Assembly: GCA_003336485.1 (NCBI GenBank)
Contig: QENH01000189.1
Span: forward strand, 1-44,041
Source: Candidatus Methanophagales archaeon
GTDB lineage: Archaea; Halobacteriota; Syntropharchaeia; Alkanophagales; Methanospirareceae
Length of the DNA: 44,041 bases
Direction of reading: 5' to 3'
Position 1 is the first letter of the stretch. Each line of letters opens with the position of its first letter. Below are positions 1 through 8,944 of this stretch, piece after piece. The position numbers and the translations under genes are program-made. The notes under the pieces were generated by a model. The model was not told the origin of the DNA, did not search any database, and saw nothing but the letters and a program-made list of their open reading frames with translations.

Positions 1-24
1 TATTGACCCAAATTCAACAAATAC

Positions 25-69
25 ACTTACCTAACTATTGACCCTTTTTACTTACCGAACTATTGACCC
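25..69. repeat. Direct repeat pair containing TATTGACCC
   Basis: Two 20-bp copies (25-44 and 50-69) differ at one base and contain ACTATTGACCC. A third TATTGACCC lies at 1-9 at the window edge. The array is intergenic and AT-rich. It could be the end of an insertion sequence or a decayed repeat array that continues to the left. No gene is visible in 1-340 apart from this and the repeat at 214-278. Confidence 0.6.
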
Positions 70-213
70 CTTCCAGATAGGGAAATGAAGCCGCTGATTG
101 CTATTGTGTTTGTACAGTAGTAAAAGCTGGTGCTTTTTATCTAAATCCCACGTTTTGATCTCCAAAAAGTTTTTTTAAATGTACATAAGGTATAACTTCT
201 ACATATTTGATTT

Positions 214-278
214 AGGACGCAGATTTACACGGATTTGATTTCTTCTGCGTTAATCAGTGTTAATCTGTGTCAATAATC
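214..278. repeat. Inverted dispersed repeat, 10-bp period (TCTGCGTTAA family)
   Basis: The right half reads TCTGCGTTAA-TCAGTGTTAA-TCTGTGTCAA, a 10-bp tandem. The left half (216-238) is its imperfect inverse, so the pair can fold into a long hairpin. The left arm plus its outer flank (181-240, read on the minus strand) matches 20917-20974 over about 55 bp, including GTAGAAGTTATAC. Other copies of the family lie at 20901, 26267, 28259, 31222 and 33117. Function unknown. Confidence 0.75.
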
Positions 279-340
279 AATTTTAGTTAGATATTATGCT
301 TTCTCGAATAGTAGTTTTTAGCTCAACTGTACGTATCAAT

Positions 341-1771
341 TTATTTTTTCTTTCTAGAGGTAATCAAAGCAGCAATGATTGCCACTACTGCGGCAATTAG
401 AGCTACCATAATGGCTATCGTCCAATCGCGATCCGGCGTGGGAGTCAATGTAGGGATTGGTGGGGTTGTTGATTGAGTAGGTGGAGCGGATGTTGGCGCT
501 GACGTAGTTGGCGTTGGCATTGGCATAGTTGGCATTGGCGTAGTTGACATTGGCATAGTTGGCCTTGCAACTACCGCCTTGGACTTTTCTCCTTCACCTA
601 CTGAGTTTACAGCACTGATCTGGTAGTAATAGCTCTGATTGTTGGTCACATCGCTGTCAGTATAGTTTAGCACGTTACCTACTATCTTCAGCAGTGTCTC
701 TCCTCCTGGTGTTGTAGCACGATAGATTTTGTATGCCGTTATGGGAGAGCCGCCATTACTGGACGGGGGATTCCAGCTCAGGTTTACATATCTATTACTT
801 GGGGTTGCGTGGAGAGTTCGAGCAGGAGTTGGGTTTATTGGCATGAGTTTCGCATACTTGAGGTCTTTGTTCGTGTCATCATAGTAACTTATATGTGGAA
901 GACCATTTGTGTCGAGCGCAATTGACGTGTACTTACCAACATAGGCATCAGAATCCACAGTCTCGATTCTCCATCCGGTCCCAGTCCATTTCGCATACTT
1001 AAGGTTATCTTTAGAGCAATCAAGATAACTTATATGCGGATAGCCATTGCTGTCGAGTGCAATTGACGTGAAACGGCCAACATAGCCATCAGAATCTACG
1101 GTCTCGATTCTCCATCCGGTCCCAGTCCATTTCGCATACTTGAGGGCTCTGTTAGCCTCATCAAGATAACTTATATGCGGATATTCATTGCTGTCGAGCG
1201 CGATTGACGTGTACTTACCAACATAGCCATCAGAATCTACGGTCTCGATTCTCCATCCGGTCCCAGTCCATTTCACATACTTGAGGACTCTGTTAGTCTC
1301 ATCAAGATAACTTATATGCGGATAACTATTGTTGTCAAGCGCGATTGACGTGTCCATGTAAACATAATCTTTAGAATCTACGGTCTCGATTATCCATCCG
1401 GTTCCAGTCCCTTTCGCATACTTAAGGTCTCTGTTAGTGTCATCATAATAACCTATATTCGGATAACCATTGTTGTCAAGCGCGATTGACGTGTCCGTGC
1501 CAACATAACCATAAGGGTCTACCGCCTCAATGCTCCAAGTTTCGGCCCTCACTTTTTCCGGGATAACTGCCAGTATCCCTATAAGAACGCTTGTTAGTAA
1601 AATCCAGACAAAAAACATACTCATGACTTTTTCAATCTCATTTTTACGGGCGTGCACGTAGCGCTCTCTTTCTTCCAAGTCTTTTTGCATAGCTCTTAAA
1701 ACCCCCCTTTCCAGGTTGCTAACAATAAACATTCCCCCTTTTAAGACGATTGATAAATTATTTGTCTTCAT
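341..1771 (-). CDS. Secreted surface protein: five beta-propeller-like repeats, FN3 domain, C-terminal membrane anchor
   Basis: Probably a cell-surface adhesion or binding protein; ligand unknown. A hydrophobic segment (FFVWILLTSVLIGILAV) serves as signal sequence. It is followed by five near-identical 47-residue repeats with core TSIALD...PHISYLD...LKYAKWTGTG, one FN3 domain (LSWNPPSSNGGSPITAYKIY), a Pro/Thr-rich linker and a C-terminal hydrophobic helix ending in RKKK. The open frame extends to 1834. I chose ATG 1771 because a TATA-like TTTATATG on the minus strand lies about 32 nt upstream. A start at 1624, right before the hydrophobic segment, is also plausible. The gene is divergent from the YtfJ-like gene. 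Architecture is clear; the start is uncertain. Confidence 0.72.
   Translation of the reverse strand: MKTNNLSIVLKGGMFIVSNLERGVLRAMQKDLEERERYVHARKNEIEKVMSMFFVWILLTSVLIGILAVIPEKVRAETWSIEAVDPYGYVGTDTSIALDNNGYPNIGYYDDTNRDLKYAKGTGTGWIIETVDSKDYVYMDTSIALDNNSYPHISYLDETNRVLKYVKWTGTGWRIETVDSDGYVGKYTSIALDSNEYPHISYLDEANRALKYAKWTGTGWRIETVDSDGYVGRFTSIALDSNGYPHISYLDCSKDNLKYAKWTGTGWRIETVDSDAYVGKYTSIALDTNGLPHISYYDDTNKDLKYAKLMPINPTPARTLHATPSNRYVNLSWNPPSSNGGSPITAYKIYRATTPGGETLLKIVGNVLNYTDSDVTNNQSYYYQISAVNSVGEGEKSKAVVARPTMPMSTTPMPTMPMPTPTTSAPTSAPPTQSTTPPIPTLTPTPDRDWTIAIMVALIAAVVAIIAALITSRKKK
848..1537 (-). repeat. Five tandem 141-bp coding repeats
   Basis: Each 141-bp unit encodes one 47-residue repeat of the surface protein. 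The units are close to identical at the DNA level, for example the recurring block encoding WTGTGWRIETVDSD. This implies recent duplication or gene conversion and potential copy-number variation. Confidence 0.8.
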
Positions 1772-1928
1772 ATCTCTTTTAATTTCAATTTTGGTTCGTG
1801 TCGCATATAAATGTATCGCAGGGTGCTGTCGCATTTTCCAGCGCGGTGATAAATTAATGGGTTTTTAGATTGTGCCAGCGACCGCAAATCTTAAATATGA
1901 CAAAGAGTAATATATATTGTGATAAAAA

Positions 1929-2321
1929 ATGAGTGAGGAAACATCAGGAATAATAAAAAATGTGTGGGACGAGCTTCGGAAGACAATTAAAGTTGAAACA
2001 GCAATCGGCAATCCAATAGAGATAGAAGATAAGACTTTGATCCCCATCTTTGGAGTTGGCTTTGGCGCCGGTGGTGGTGGCGGCAAGGGTAAAGAGAAGG
2101 AGGGGCAGGGCTATGGCGTTGGCGGTGGCGGTGGAATAACGCCGGTAGCGCTCGTCACGGTCTTCAAGGGCATACCAGGACCCGAAGGGGTGAATGTAAT
2201 CTCGCTGAAATCGTCCGGCGCAATGGAGCGGATAGTCGGAGAAGCCATGCCGATGGTAATGGCTAAAATCAACGAGACGAAAGAGGATAAAGAGGGTAAA
2301 AAAGCAGAAGCAAAAAAATAA
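1929..2321 (+). CDS. GerW/YtfJ family protein
   Basis: 130 residues, matching the Spore_YtfJ (GerW) family. Features are an N-terminal segment with IGNPIEIEDKTLIPI, a glycine-rich centre (FGVGFGAGGGGGKG and GYGVGGGGGI), the conserved PVALVTVFKG strand, and a lysine/glutamate-rich tail. In Bacillus the homologue is tied to spore germination, but archaeal homologues occur in non-sporulating cells and their role is unknown. A TATA-like CTTAAATATG lies upstream. The next gene is a DUF2953 (YtfI-type) membrane protein, the same neighbour as in Bacillus, which supports a conserved functional pair. Confidence 0.82.
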   Translation: MSEETSGIIKNVWDELRKTIKVETAIGNPIEIEDKTLIPIFGVGFGAGGGGGKGKEKEGQGYGVGGGGGITPVALVTVFKGIPGPEGVNVISLKSSGAMERIVGEAMPMVMAKINETKEDKEGKKAEAKK

Positions 2322-2389
2322 TGCTTTTATGATGTCTATTTGGGGTGTTAGAGAAACACTCCTGCTACTTTTTTTATACAACACATACG

Positions 2390-3016
2390 ATGGACCTGAT
2401 ACTGATCCTCGCAATTGTTTTGGCAATCCTAGTAGCGCTACTAGCTGCTGCGCTTCTAATACCGGCGGATATTTCGCTTAGGCCATTTAAGGAAGGTCCA
2501 TTGGCACAACTATGTGTATCTTTTAGGCTCTTAAAAGGTATTTTTTCTGGTCGCCTGGACGTTAGCACAGCGAAGCGGGAATTACGATTTCGTGTCCTGG
2601 GTGTTACTATTCTGACAAAGGACCTTAAGAAGGCGGATTCCGCGAAAAAGGAGAAAAAAGAGAAAAAGAAGAAAAAGTCCACCGATTGGAAGGAGCTTGT
2701 ATGGAACGCAAATGAGCTCTATGATGCAGGGACGGACTTGGTGAGAGCGCTCGCTAAAAACACATCTGTAAAGCGATTGAGTGGTAAGATTGAGGTGGGG
2801 CTATCCGATCCAGCCCATACTGGTATGCTGGTTGGTTTTCTATATGCCGGTAGTGGCATAGCGAAAGCAATCCTGCCGGAATCAGAACTTGAAATAGAAC
2901 CCTCGTTTGACAAGGAGAGGATGGACGCAGATATAGAGACAGAGCTCCGCCTACCCTTATTCAAGGTCGTTATCCCGCTTATCCGGTTCTTACGCAGGGT
3001 AAGGAACTATCAGTAA
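2390..3016 (+). CDS. DUF2953 (YtfI-like) membrane protein
   Basis: 208 residues from ATG 2390. An N-terminal transmembrane helix (LILAIVLAILVALLAAALLI) is followed by a DUF2953-type soluble domain with a lysine-rich stretch (EKKEKKKKKS), then SDPAHTGMLVGFLYAGSG and a C-terminal region with LFKVVIPLIRFLRRVR. A longer frame opens at GTG 2345 but adds residues before the membrane helix without family support, so I prefer 2390. It follows the YtfJ-like gene by about 70 nt and is probably co-transcribed. Function unknown; it may tether or modify the YtfJ-like protein at the membrane (inference from pairing). Confidence 0.75.
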   Translation: MDLILILAIVLAILVALLAAALLIPADISLRPFKEGPLAQLCVSFRLLKGIFSGRLDVSTAKRELRFRVLGVTILTKDLKKADSAKKEKKEKKKKKSTDWKELVWNANELYDAGTDLVRALAKNTSVKRLSGKIEVGLSDPAHTGMLVGFLYAGSGIAKAILPESELEIEPSFDKERMDADIETELRLPLFKVVIPLIRFLRRVRNYQ

Positions 3017-3144
3017 ACAGTTTGCCGATTTTGATAAAAATCAGTGGAAAATGTTAGATACAGTTCTGGCAAATTATTATTTCTGTGGTTCTGATTATGT
3101 GTATAGAGATGCGGAAATTTTTATTTGTTAATGCATCATAGTTT

Positions 3145-4224
3145 ATGGTAACAAGGAACAAAAATAGGACTAGAAAAATGGAAGAGAAGAAAGGGTTCGG
3201 CGATTTGAATAGCGAAGTGATAGAGACGGGTAAATGTACACTCTGTGGTGGCTGTGTCGCTACGTGTAGTTTACTCGATTACGGCTATCTCAGTATAGAT
3301 CTGACAAAAGAAAGGCCTGAGATGAGAGAAAGCCACATATGCCCGCCTAATTGCGGATATTGTTATTATCAATGTCCAAGGGTAGAGGCACCGGAATTAA
3401 TGGAAGGGCTTGAAGAGATTTACGAGGTCGTTAGTAAAGATGAAGAGCTAAAAAATGCGTGTCAAGATGGCGGTGTTGTTACTTCGCTACTTGCTTATGC
3501 ACTTGCCGATGCGGTGGCAGAGGGCTGTATAACAGTTGTAGATACTGGTGACTGGAAGCCGGAAGTGCAAGTAGCAATGGATAAAGCGAGCTTGATAAAG
3601 AGTGCCGGTAGCAAATACACACCTGCGGCAACTCTGACTGGCATACCCGTTGCTATTATGAACTACGGGCTGTGGTCGGTCGCGATGGTAGGGACGCCTT
3701 GCCAGATGGCAGGTTATGAGAAGATGCAGGTTGTAGGTCGGAGTAGCCACAATGCGCATAACTTCTCGTCTACTCTGCGATTAAGAATAGGGCTGTTTTG
3801 CCAGGGTGTGTATTCATATGAGAAGCTAATGAAGGACTTTCTTGAACGCAAGCATGGTATAGCGATAAATGAGATAACGAAATTGGACATTCGGGACGAT
3901 ATTTTCCATGTCTATTCCGGCGAGAAGGAGCTATTGAGTGTGGCTATTAACGAGATAGAGACATATAAGCGAGAAGGGTGCAAGATATGCAAAGATTTCA
4001 GCGGGCTGTTCTCTGATATAAGTGTCGGAAATGCCGGTTCGCCTGCGGGCACGTCAACAGTCATAGTCCGCACGGATTTCGGTAAAGAAGTATTGGAATA
4101 CGCTTTGGAGCGCGGATTTATAGAAGCGAAGCCGATAGATAAATCGGGCGCAGATTTGGTACATCAATTGATGAAAGAGAAGAAGGAAGCTGCGGAGAAG
4201 GAGCGGGCGAAGAAGCAGGAGTAA
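3145..4224 (+). CDS. Coenzyme F420 hydrogenase/dehydrogenase beta subunit family protein (FrhB/FpoF-like)
   Basis: 359 residues. An N-terminal cysteine cluster (CTLCGGCVATC, then CPPNCGYCYYQCP) fits iron-sulphur ligands of the FrhB N-terminal domain. The C-terminal domain has DGGVVTSLLAYAL, VGTPCQMAGYEKMQ, GCKICKDFSGLFSDISVGN and TVIVRTDFGKEVL. Family members transfer electrons between F420H2 and Fe-S/flavin partners. No hydrogenase or Fpo subunits are adjacent, so the partner is unknown. The start could be ATG 3145, with a TATA-like TTTTTATTTG about 25 nt upstream, or ATG 3178. The C-terminus is a charged KKEAAEKERAKKQE tail. Confidence 0.88.
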   Translation: MVTRNKNRTRKMEEKKGFGDLNSEVIETGKCTLCGGCVATCSLLDYGYLSIDLTKERPEMRESHICPPNCGYCYYQCPRVEAPELMEGLEEIYEVVSKDEELKNACQDGGVVTSLLAYALADAVAEGCITVVDTGDWKPEVQVAMDKASLIKSAGSKYTPAATLTGIPVAIMNYGLWSVAMVGTPCQMAGYEKMQVVGRSSHNAHNFSSTLRLRIGLFCQGVYSYEKLMKDFLERKHGIAINEITKLDIRDDIFHVYSGEKELLSVAINEIETYKREGCKICKDFSGLFSDISVGNAGSPAGTSTVIVRTDFGKEVLEYALERGFIEAKPIDKSGADLVHQLMKEKKEAAEKERAKKQE

Positions 4225-4288
4225 AAAGGTAGTGTAATTGTAAGCGGGGACTCATAGAGTTAAAGGATGGCAGCCGGTATTATGAACA

Positions 4289-5083
4289 ATGAATAAGAAA
4301 CAAGGGCTATGTATCTTTGCAGTACTTGTAGTGGTGGCGATGTTGGCGGGATGCGTTGAGACAAAGGCACCTCTGCCAATTAATCTCGACGTCACTCCCG
4401 TTTACGGCTACAAAATAGTCAATACATACCATCACGACCGAAACGCATTCACAGAAGGGTTAGTCTTTGATGATGGTTTTCTGTATGAAGGAACGGGCAT
4501 TTGCGGTGAATCAACGCTGTGCAAAGTCGAATTGGAAACCGGGGAAGTCCTGAAGACTTATCCCCTGCCTGATGAATTCTTTGGTGAGGGAGTGACCATT
4601 TGGGAAGATAAGCTGATTCAACTGACCTGGAAGTCGCAAATTGGCTTCGTCTACGATAAGGCAAACTTCCTCCTACTCCGGGAATTTGGCTATCCCACTG
4701 AAGGCTGGGGAATCACCCATGATGGAAAGCACCTGATCATGAGCGATGGAACCTCCGCGCTGTATTTTTTAAATCCTGATACATTCGAAGAAATCGGACA
4801 AATCGAAGTTCGTGACAAGGGCGTGCCTATTACCAACCTCAACGAACTTGAGTATATCCAAGGTGTGATTTACGCTAATGTTTGGCGGACTAACCACATT
4901 GCGATGATCTCACCGGAAACAGGCCAAGTTGTCGGGTGGATCGATCTAAAAGGGCTGTTAAGCGAACAGAATAGCTCAGAAGATGTTCTCAACGGTATTG
5001 CCTATGATGAAGAGCAAGATAGACTCTTTGTAACCGGGAAATGCTGGCCTACGCTGTTCGAGATCAAACAGAACTCTACATGA
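4289..5083 (+). CDS. Glutaminyl-peptide cyclotransferase, lipoprotein
   Basis: 264 residues. A signal peptide ends in the lipobox LAGC (Cys22), predicting lipid anchoring outside the cell. The remainder matches the glutamine cyclotransferase beta-propeller family: FTEGLVFDDGFLYEGTG, WGITHDGKHLIMSDG, LEYIQGVIYANVW and LNGIAYDEEQDRLFVTGK. The enzyme cyclises N-terminal glutamine of exported peptides to pyroglutamate. Length is normal and the frame intact. It lies 64 nt after the FrhB-like gene; no functional link is evident. Confidence 0.88.
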   Translation: MNKKQGLCIFAVLVVVAMLAGCVETKAPLPINLDVTPVYGYKIVNTYHHDRNAFTEGLVFDDGFLYEGTGICGESTLCKVELETGEVLKTYPLPDEFFGEGVTIWEDKLIQLTWKSQIGFVYDKANFLLLREFGYPTEGWGITHDGKHLIMSDGTSALYFLNPDTFEEIGQIEVRDKGVPITNLNELEYIQGVIYANVWRTNHIAMISPETGQVVGWIDLKGLLSEQNSSEDVLNGIAYDEEQDRLFVTGKCWPTLFEIKQNST

Positions 5084-5209
5084 TTGGAGAAGGAACTCTT
5101 GAGAATATTTGGGATACTGTTAGGGCTAAAGCATTATAGGCATGATACTCGCATCAAGAGAATTCTTCATGGATCTATGCTTAGAACGAAGTTTTCCGGG
5201 TTCCTCAAT

Positions 5210-5582
5210 TTAAGCAAAACCGACATATGTCAGTCCTTTTTGTTTCTCTATTAGCTCTAAGTAATGCTCGATAGGATCTATAAGCGGATAAATGTCTTTA
5301 TTAGAATCTAGGTTATAGGGTATATCGCCAATTCCATTGTCATTTGTATCGTTTCCGCTGTAATCGCTCCAGTAGTTGCCCATAAAGTTTATGCAGGTGT
5401 TGCCGTTATAGGTGTAGGTTATTTTTGATGTTGAGATAGATTTTGTTGTTGCATGAATACTGGTAAATGTAGATACCAAACTCGTCATCAACATGCCATG
5501 TCATAGCAGAGGCAACACCACTCATGCAAGCAAACAGAGCAAATGTAATCATCAAAACAAATATCTGTTTAATCCTCTTCAT
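5210..5582 (-). pseudogene. Decayed NosD/parallel beta-helix surface protein
   Basis: ATG at 5582 opens a signal peptide (MKRIKQIFVLMITFALFACM) followed by TWHVDDE, the usual start of mature NosD-type proteins. The frame soon stops. The next frame carries the family's usual C-terminus (STSKITYTYNGNT, NYWSDYSGNDTNDNGIGD, DIYPLI). So the two ends of a large protein are joined across an internal deletion with a frameshift. It is flanked by gene-free DNA at 5084-5209 and 5583-5689. Confidence 0.75.
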
Positions 5583-5689
5583 ACTTTAACTTCCCCCCTT
5601 AACCATTCAATCTCATCCGCATTTCTTCAAGTTTAAAACATTATGGAATTTTATAAAAGAATAAACAAAAAGGGATAGTAGAGAGAAAA

Positions 5690-6505
5690 ATGGAAATAGA
5701 AGAACTGTTAGATATCGCAACAACACTAAGAGATTCTATAAGGTCTTACATTGCAGAGACCGCAGACTATGGCGAGATAATTGTGAGAAGAGCGCAGGAC
5801 GTAACGAGGAAGATAGACATGTTTGCAGAACGGGAATTGGAGCGTGAATTGGCGAGTCGCAACTACTGTGCACGGATAATATCCGAGGAATTGGGCGATC
5901 ATGTATACCCAAAAGGCGGCAACCCGGAATTCACCCTTATCTTCGATCCTATTGACGGGTCCACAAACGCGATACTTGGTATCCCTTTCTTCTGCTCCTC
6001 TATCGCGTATTCGCCGAATGTTGACCACGTTACTTTTGATAACATAGAAGCGAGCGTTGTTGCAACCATTTACGGGAAGACTTATCACGCAGAGAGAGGC
6101 AGTAATGCATTTGTAGACGGTAAGAATCTCCCACGTGACTTTAAAGGTAAGACGAAACCAATTTTCTCCATCTATACCTACGGTGCCGAATCCATACCGG
6201 AATCGGTGATACAATTCCAAAAGAGCGCAAGAAACGTGATCTTTCGTGTGCTCGGCAGCATTGCAATCGAGATATGCATGGTTGCCGAGGGCGTTATAGA
6301 TGCAGTACTGGATCTACGTGGCTTAATTAGCGGTTATGACATTGCTGGTGCCGCACTAATCCTAAAAGAAGCAGGTGGGATAGTTACAGATCGGGGTGGA
6401 GAAGAGCTGAGAAGCGAACTAGGGCAAATGCACAATATCGACCTCGTTGCTGCTCTAGAGCCAGAAATGCATAGGCAGATGCTTGCTGTTTTAGCGTCAA
6501 AATAG
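5690..6505 (+). CDS. Inositol monophosphatase / archaeal fructose-1,6-bisphosphatase family
   Basis: 271 residues, full length for the family. The metal site is visible: IISEELGDH (acidic pair), FDPIDGSTNAILGIPFF (the DPIDGT-like motif) and GYDIAGAALILKEAGG near the C-terminus. Such Mg-dependent phosphatases act on inositol-1-phosphate and often on fructose-1,6-bisphosphate in archaea, serving osmolyte/lipid synthesis or gluconeogenesis. Substrate cannot be fixed from sequence. It is a single gene, convergent with the hicBA pair. Confidence 0.88.
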   Translation: MEIEELLDIATTLRDSIRSYIAETADYGEIIVRRAQDVTRKIDMFAERELERELASRNYCARIISEELGDHVYPKGGNPEFTLIFDPIDGSTNAILGIPFFCSSIAYSPNVDHVTFDNIEASVVATIYGKTYHAERGSNAFVDGKNLPRDFKGKTKPIFSIYTYGAESIPESVIQFQKSARNVIFRVLGSIAIEICMVAEGVIDAVLDLRGLISGYDIAGAALILKEAGGIVTDRGGEELRSELGQMHNIDLVAALEPEMHRQMLAVLASK

Positions 6506-6518
6506 ACCAAAATACCGT

Positions 6519-6755
6519 TTAAAGCATGCTTCCAATTAATTCAAACCATTCGTCCCTTGTTAGTTTAGCATCGCTTATTATCTTCCTGATCAATCCCTTC
6601 CCTATATCTTCACCGGGATGAACGGTGATTAGAGTAGTTCTCCCATCGGGATGGCGCATGAATAAATGGCTCCCTTTTTGTCTAATTTGCTTAAACCCGA
6701 TTTTTTCAAGCGCTTTTATTACTTTTTTGGTGGGAAGTGGTTTGATTTTGTCCAT
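6519..6755 (-). CDS. hicA: HicA-type mRNA interferase toxin
   Basis: 78 residues from ATG 6755; the frame extends six codons to a GTG at 6773. It matches HicA/YcfA: LPTKKVIKALEKIGFKQIRQ, then GSHLFMRHPDGRTT with the catalytic histidine region, and VHPGEDIGKGLIRKII. HicA cleaves mRNA until neutralised by HicB. Gene order is antitoxin first (hicB, 60 nt upstream), so the pair is likely co-transcribed from the hicB promoter. Confidence 0.88.
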   Translation of the reverse strand: MDKIKPLPTKKVIKALEKIGFKQIRQKGSHLFMRHPDGRTTLITVHPGEDIGKGLIRKIISDAKLTRDEWFELIGSML

Positions 6756-6815
6756 TTTCAGATTACCGTACACACCATTTTATAAAGCTAAACTAGGGTA
6801 TCTCATTTAAGAACA

Positions 6816-7037
6816 CTAGACAGTGACTTTAATCTTCTGTATACCTACAAATTCTAAAGGTACCGCTTCTCCGATTCCGGATTCCACCTCTAAATAGAGC
6901 AGTATCGCTTCATTTACCCGTTCTCTCAACTCATCCAAAGTTTTAGCTTGTGTATGGCAGCCTTCCAGTTCTGGTACAGAAGCAACATAAAGTCCATCTT
7001 CATCCTGCTCGATAACTATAGTGAATTCTCTCTTCAT
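6816..7037 (-). CDS. hicB: HicB-type antitoxin (short form)
   Basis: 73 residues with the HicB partial RNase-H fold: FTIVIEQDEDGLYVASVPEL, EGCHTQAKTLDEL, then EAILLYLEVES. No C-terminal ribbon-helix-helix or HTH extension is present, so DNA-binding autoregulation may be absent or need another factor. The minus-strand promoter has a strong TATA-like ATATAGTATAATAA just upstream and an AAAGGG-like ribosome site. Confidence 0.88.
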   Translation of the reverse strand: MKREFTIVIEQDEDGLYVASVPELEGCHTQAKTLDELRERVNEAILLYLEVESGIGEAVPLEFVGIQKIKVTV

Positions 7038-7165
7038 CTTAATCCCTTTTATTATACTATATTTTTGATATTTATCAAATATGCATTATTTTTACATAAC
7101 TCTTTTTACTCCAAAATTGAAACCTGAAGAACTATAAGAATTAATAAACAGAGGAAAGCCGAAAA

Positions 7166-8929
7166 ATGCGGATAGCGATATTGAAGAAGGATAAATGCCA
7201 ACCGCGGAAATGCGAATATGAATGCATGAAATACTGCCCGATGGTGCGCACAGGCGTGGAAACGGTAGTCCTGGGAGACGATAGCAAACCGATAATCTCA
7301 GAGGATTTGTGTGAAGGCTGTGGCATATGCATAAAAAAATGCCCCTTCGGTGCTATTTCTATTATCGGCTTGCCGGAAGAGCTAGAAGGTGAAGAGACAC
7401 ACAGATACGGCGAAAATGGGTTCGTTCTTTATGGCATGCCTATTCCAAAAGCAGGGACGATAACAGGGACATTGGGTGCGAATGGAACAGGGAAGAGCAC
7501 AGCAATAAAGATATTAGCGGGTTTGCAGGTCCCGAACCTTGGCAAACTGGACTCAGAGGCGAGTTGGAATGCGATAATAAAGCGATATGCAGGGTCTGAG
7601 TTGCAGAATTACTTTGATAAAGTATCAAACGGTAAAATCAAGGTGGCATATAAGCCGCAATATGTAGATGCTATACCTAAATTATTCGATGGCACCGTTC
7701 ATGAATTACTGGAGAGTACCGATGAGACGGGTGCGTCAAAGCAGCTTGTGGGTGCGTTTGAGCTCGACGAGGCGATGGACAAGGATATAAATGCGTTAAG
7801 TGGCGGCGAGTTGCAGCGGGTTGCGGTAATAGGCTGTATAACAAGGGATGCGGATTTTTACTTCTTTGATGAGATAACGCCATATCTGGATATTTATCAG
7901 AGAGTGCGAGTGGCGAAAGGGATAAAGGACATTTTAAAGGATAAAGCGGTGGTTGTGGTGGAGCACGACCTCGCCATCCTCGATATGCTTGCAGATTATG
8001 TGCACCTCATATACGGTGAACCGGGCGGGTATGGCGTTGTTACAATGCCACGGAGCACGAGTAGAGGAATAAACGAATATTTGAGTGGTTTCTTGCATGC
8101 TGAGAACGTTCGTATACGAGATAAGCCGATAGAATTCAGTGCTCATCCACCGCGGGAGGTACTAAAGAATAGAGAGGTCTCCACAGAATACGACGGCTTT
8201 GATAAGCGCTATGGTGAATCGGGCTTTGTGCTGGATGCAAAATCTGGCAGTATAGGGAAGGGCGAGGTATTGGGCATAGTAGGGCGAAACGCAATAGGTA
8301 AAAGCACATTCGTGAAGGTATTAGCGGGTGAGACGGAGCCGACAACAGGTAAAATAGCGGTCGATGTTACTGTCTCTTACAAGCCGCAGTACATAAAAGG
8401 TGAATTGGACATGACAGTAAAGGAGTTCATATATTCGCTTAAATTGGGTGAATCCGATAAAGTTGAGGTGTTAGACCCCTTGGGAATCCCAGAGCTAGAG
8501 AGCAAGAACATAAAAGAGCTTAGCGGTGGTGAACTGCAAGATGTTGCGATTGCCGCTTCTCTTTGTCATGACGCTTCATTATATATGCTGGATGAGCCGT
8601 CTGCGCATCTTGACGTGGAGCAGAAGGTGCGGCTGATTAGAACGATAAGACGGTATGCGGAGCGAAGGGGTGTGTCCATGCTGATTGTAGATCACGACAT
8701 CTATCTGATAGATCTGTTAAGCGATAGGTTGATGGTTTTCGATGGTGAACCGGGTGTGCGAGGTGAGATAAAGGGTTGCTTTGGTATGCGAGAGGGTATG
8801 AACATATTTTTGAAGGATTTGGGTGTCTCTTTCAGGCGGGATGAAAACACGCTTCGACCTCGGATAAACAAGATCGGCTCGGCTAAGGATCGAGAACAGA
8901 AGGAGAAGGGAAAGTATTATTATCTGTAA
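7166..8929 (+). CDS. ABCE1/RLI ribosome-recycling ATPase
   Basis: 587 residues, full length. N-terminal 4Fe-4S ferredoxin-like domain (CEYECMKYCP and CEGCGICIKKCP), then two ABC domains. NBD1 has Walker A GANGTGKST, signature LSGGELQRVAV and FFDEITPYLD. NBD2 has GRNAIGKST, LSGGELQDVAI and LDEPSAHLD. It splits post-termination 70S ribosomes with Pelota and reconnects to initiation. It is housekeeping and expected once per archaeal genome. The methyltransferase gene follows after 15 nt, suggesting one transcript. Confidence 0.96.
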   Translation: MRIAILKKDKCQPRKCEYECMKYCPMVRTGVETVVLGDDSKPIISEDLCEGCGICIKKCPFGAISIIGLPEELEGEETHRYGENGFVLYGMPIPKAGTITGTLGANGTGKSTAIKILAGLQVPNLGKLDSEASWNAIIKRYAGSELQNYFDKVSNGKIKVAYKPQYVDAIPKLFDGTVHELLESTDETGASKQLVGAFELDEAMDKDINALSGGELQRVAVIGCITRDADFYFFDEITPYLDIYQRVRVAKGIKDILKDKAVVVVEHDLAILDMLADYVHLIYGEPGGYGVVTMPRSTSRGINEYLSGFLHAENVRIRDKPIEFSAHPPREVLKNREVSTEYDGFDKRYGESGFVLDAKSGSIGKGEVLGIVGRNAIGKSTFVKVLAGETEPTTGKIAVDVTVSYKPQYIKGELDMTVKEFIYSLKLGESDKVEVLDPLGIPELESKNIKELSGGELQDVAIAASLCHDASLYMLDEPSAHLDVEQKVRLIRTIRRYAERRGVSMLIVDHDIYLIDLLSDRLMVFDGEPGVRGEIKGCFGMREGMNIFLKDLGVSFRRDENTLRPRINKIGSAKDREQKEKGKYYYL

Positions 8930-8944
8930 CCGTTTATTATTCCC

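Noticed and set aside
214-278. Possible CRISPR remnant
   Set aside because: The 10-bp units are direct tandems without spacers of constant length, no cas genes are present, and copies are scattered singly.
5726-6220. Long minus-strand frame inside the inositol phosphatase gene
   Set aside because: A shadow of a confidently identified gene; composition is unlike a real protein. The same holds for 14739-15179 opposite truA and 40634-41215 opposite the TIM-barrel gene.
7800-7910. DEITPYLD in place of DEPSSYLD in ABCE1 as an inactivating change
   Set aside because: The Walker B acidic pair is intact and, as far as I recall, this variant occurs in related methanogens.
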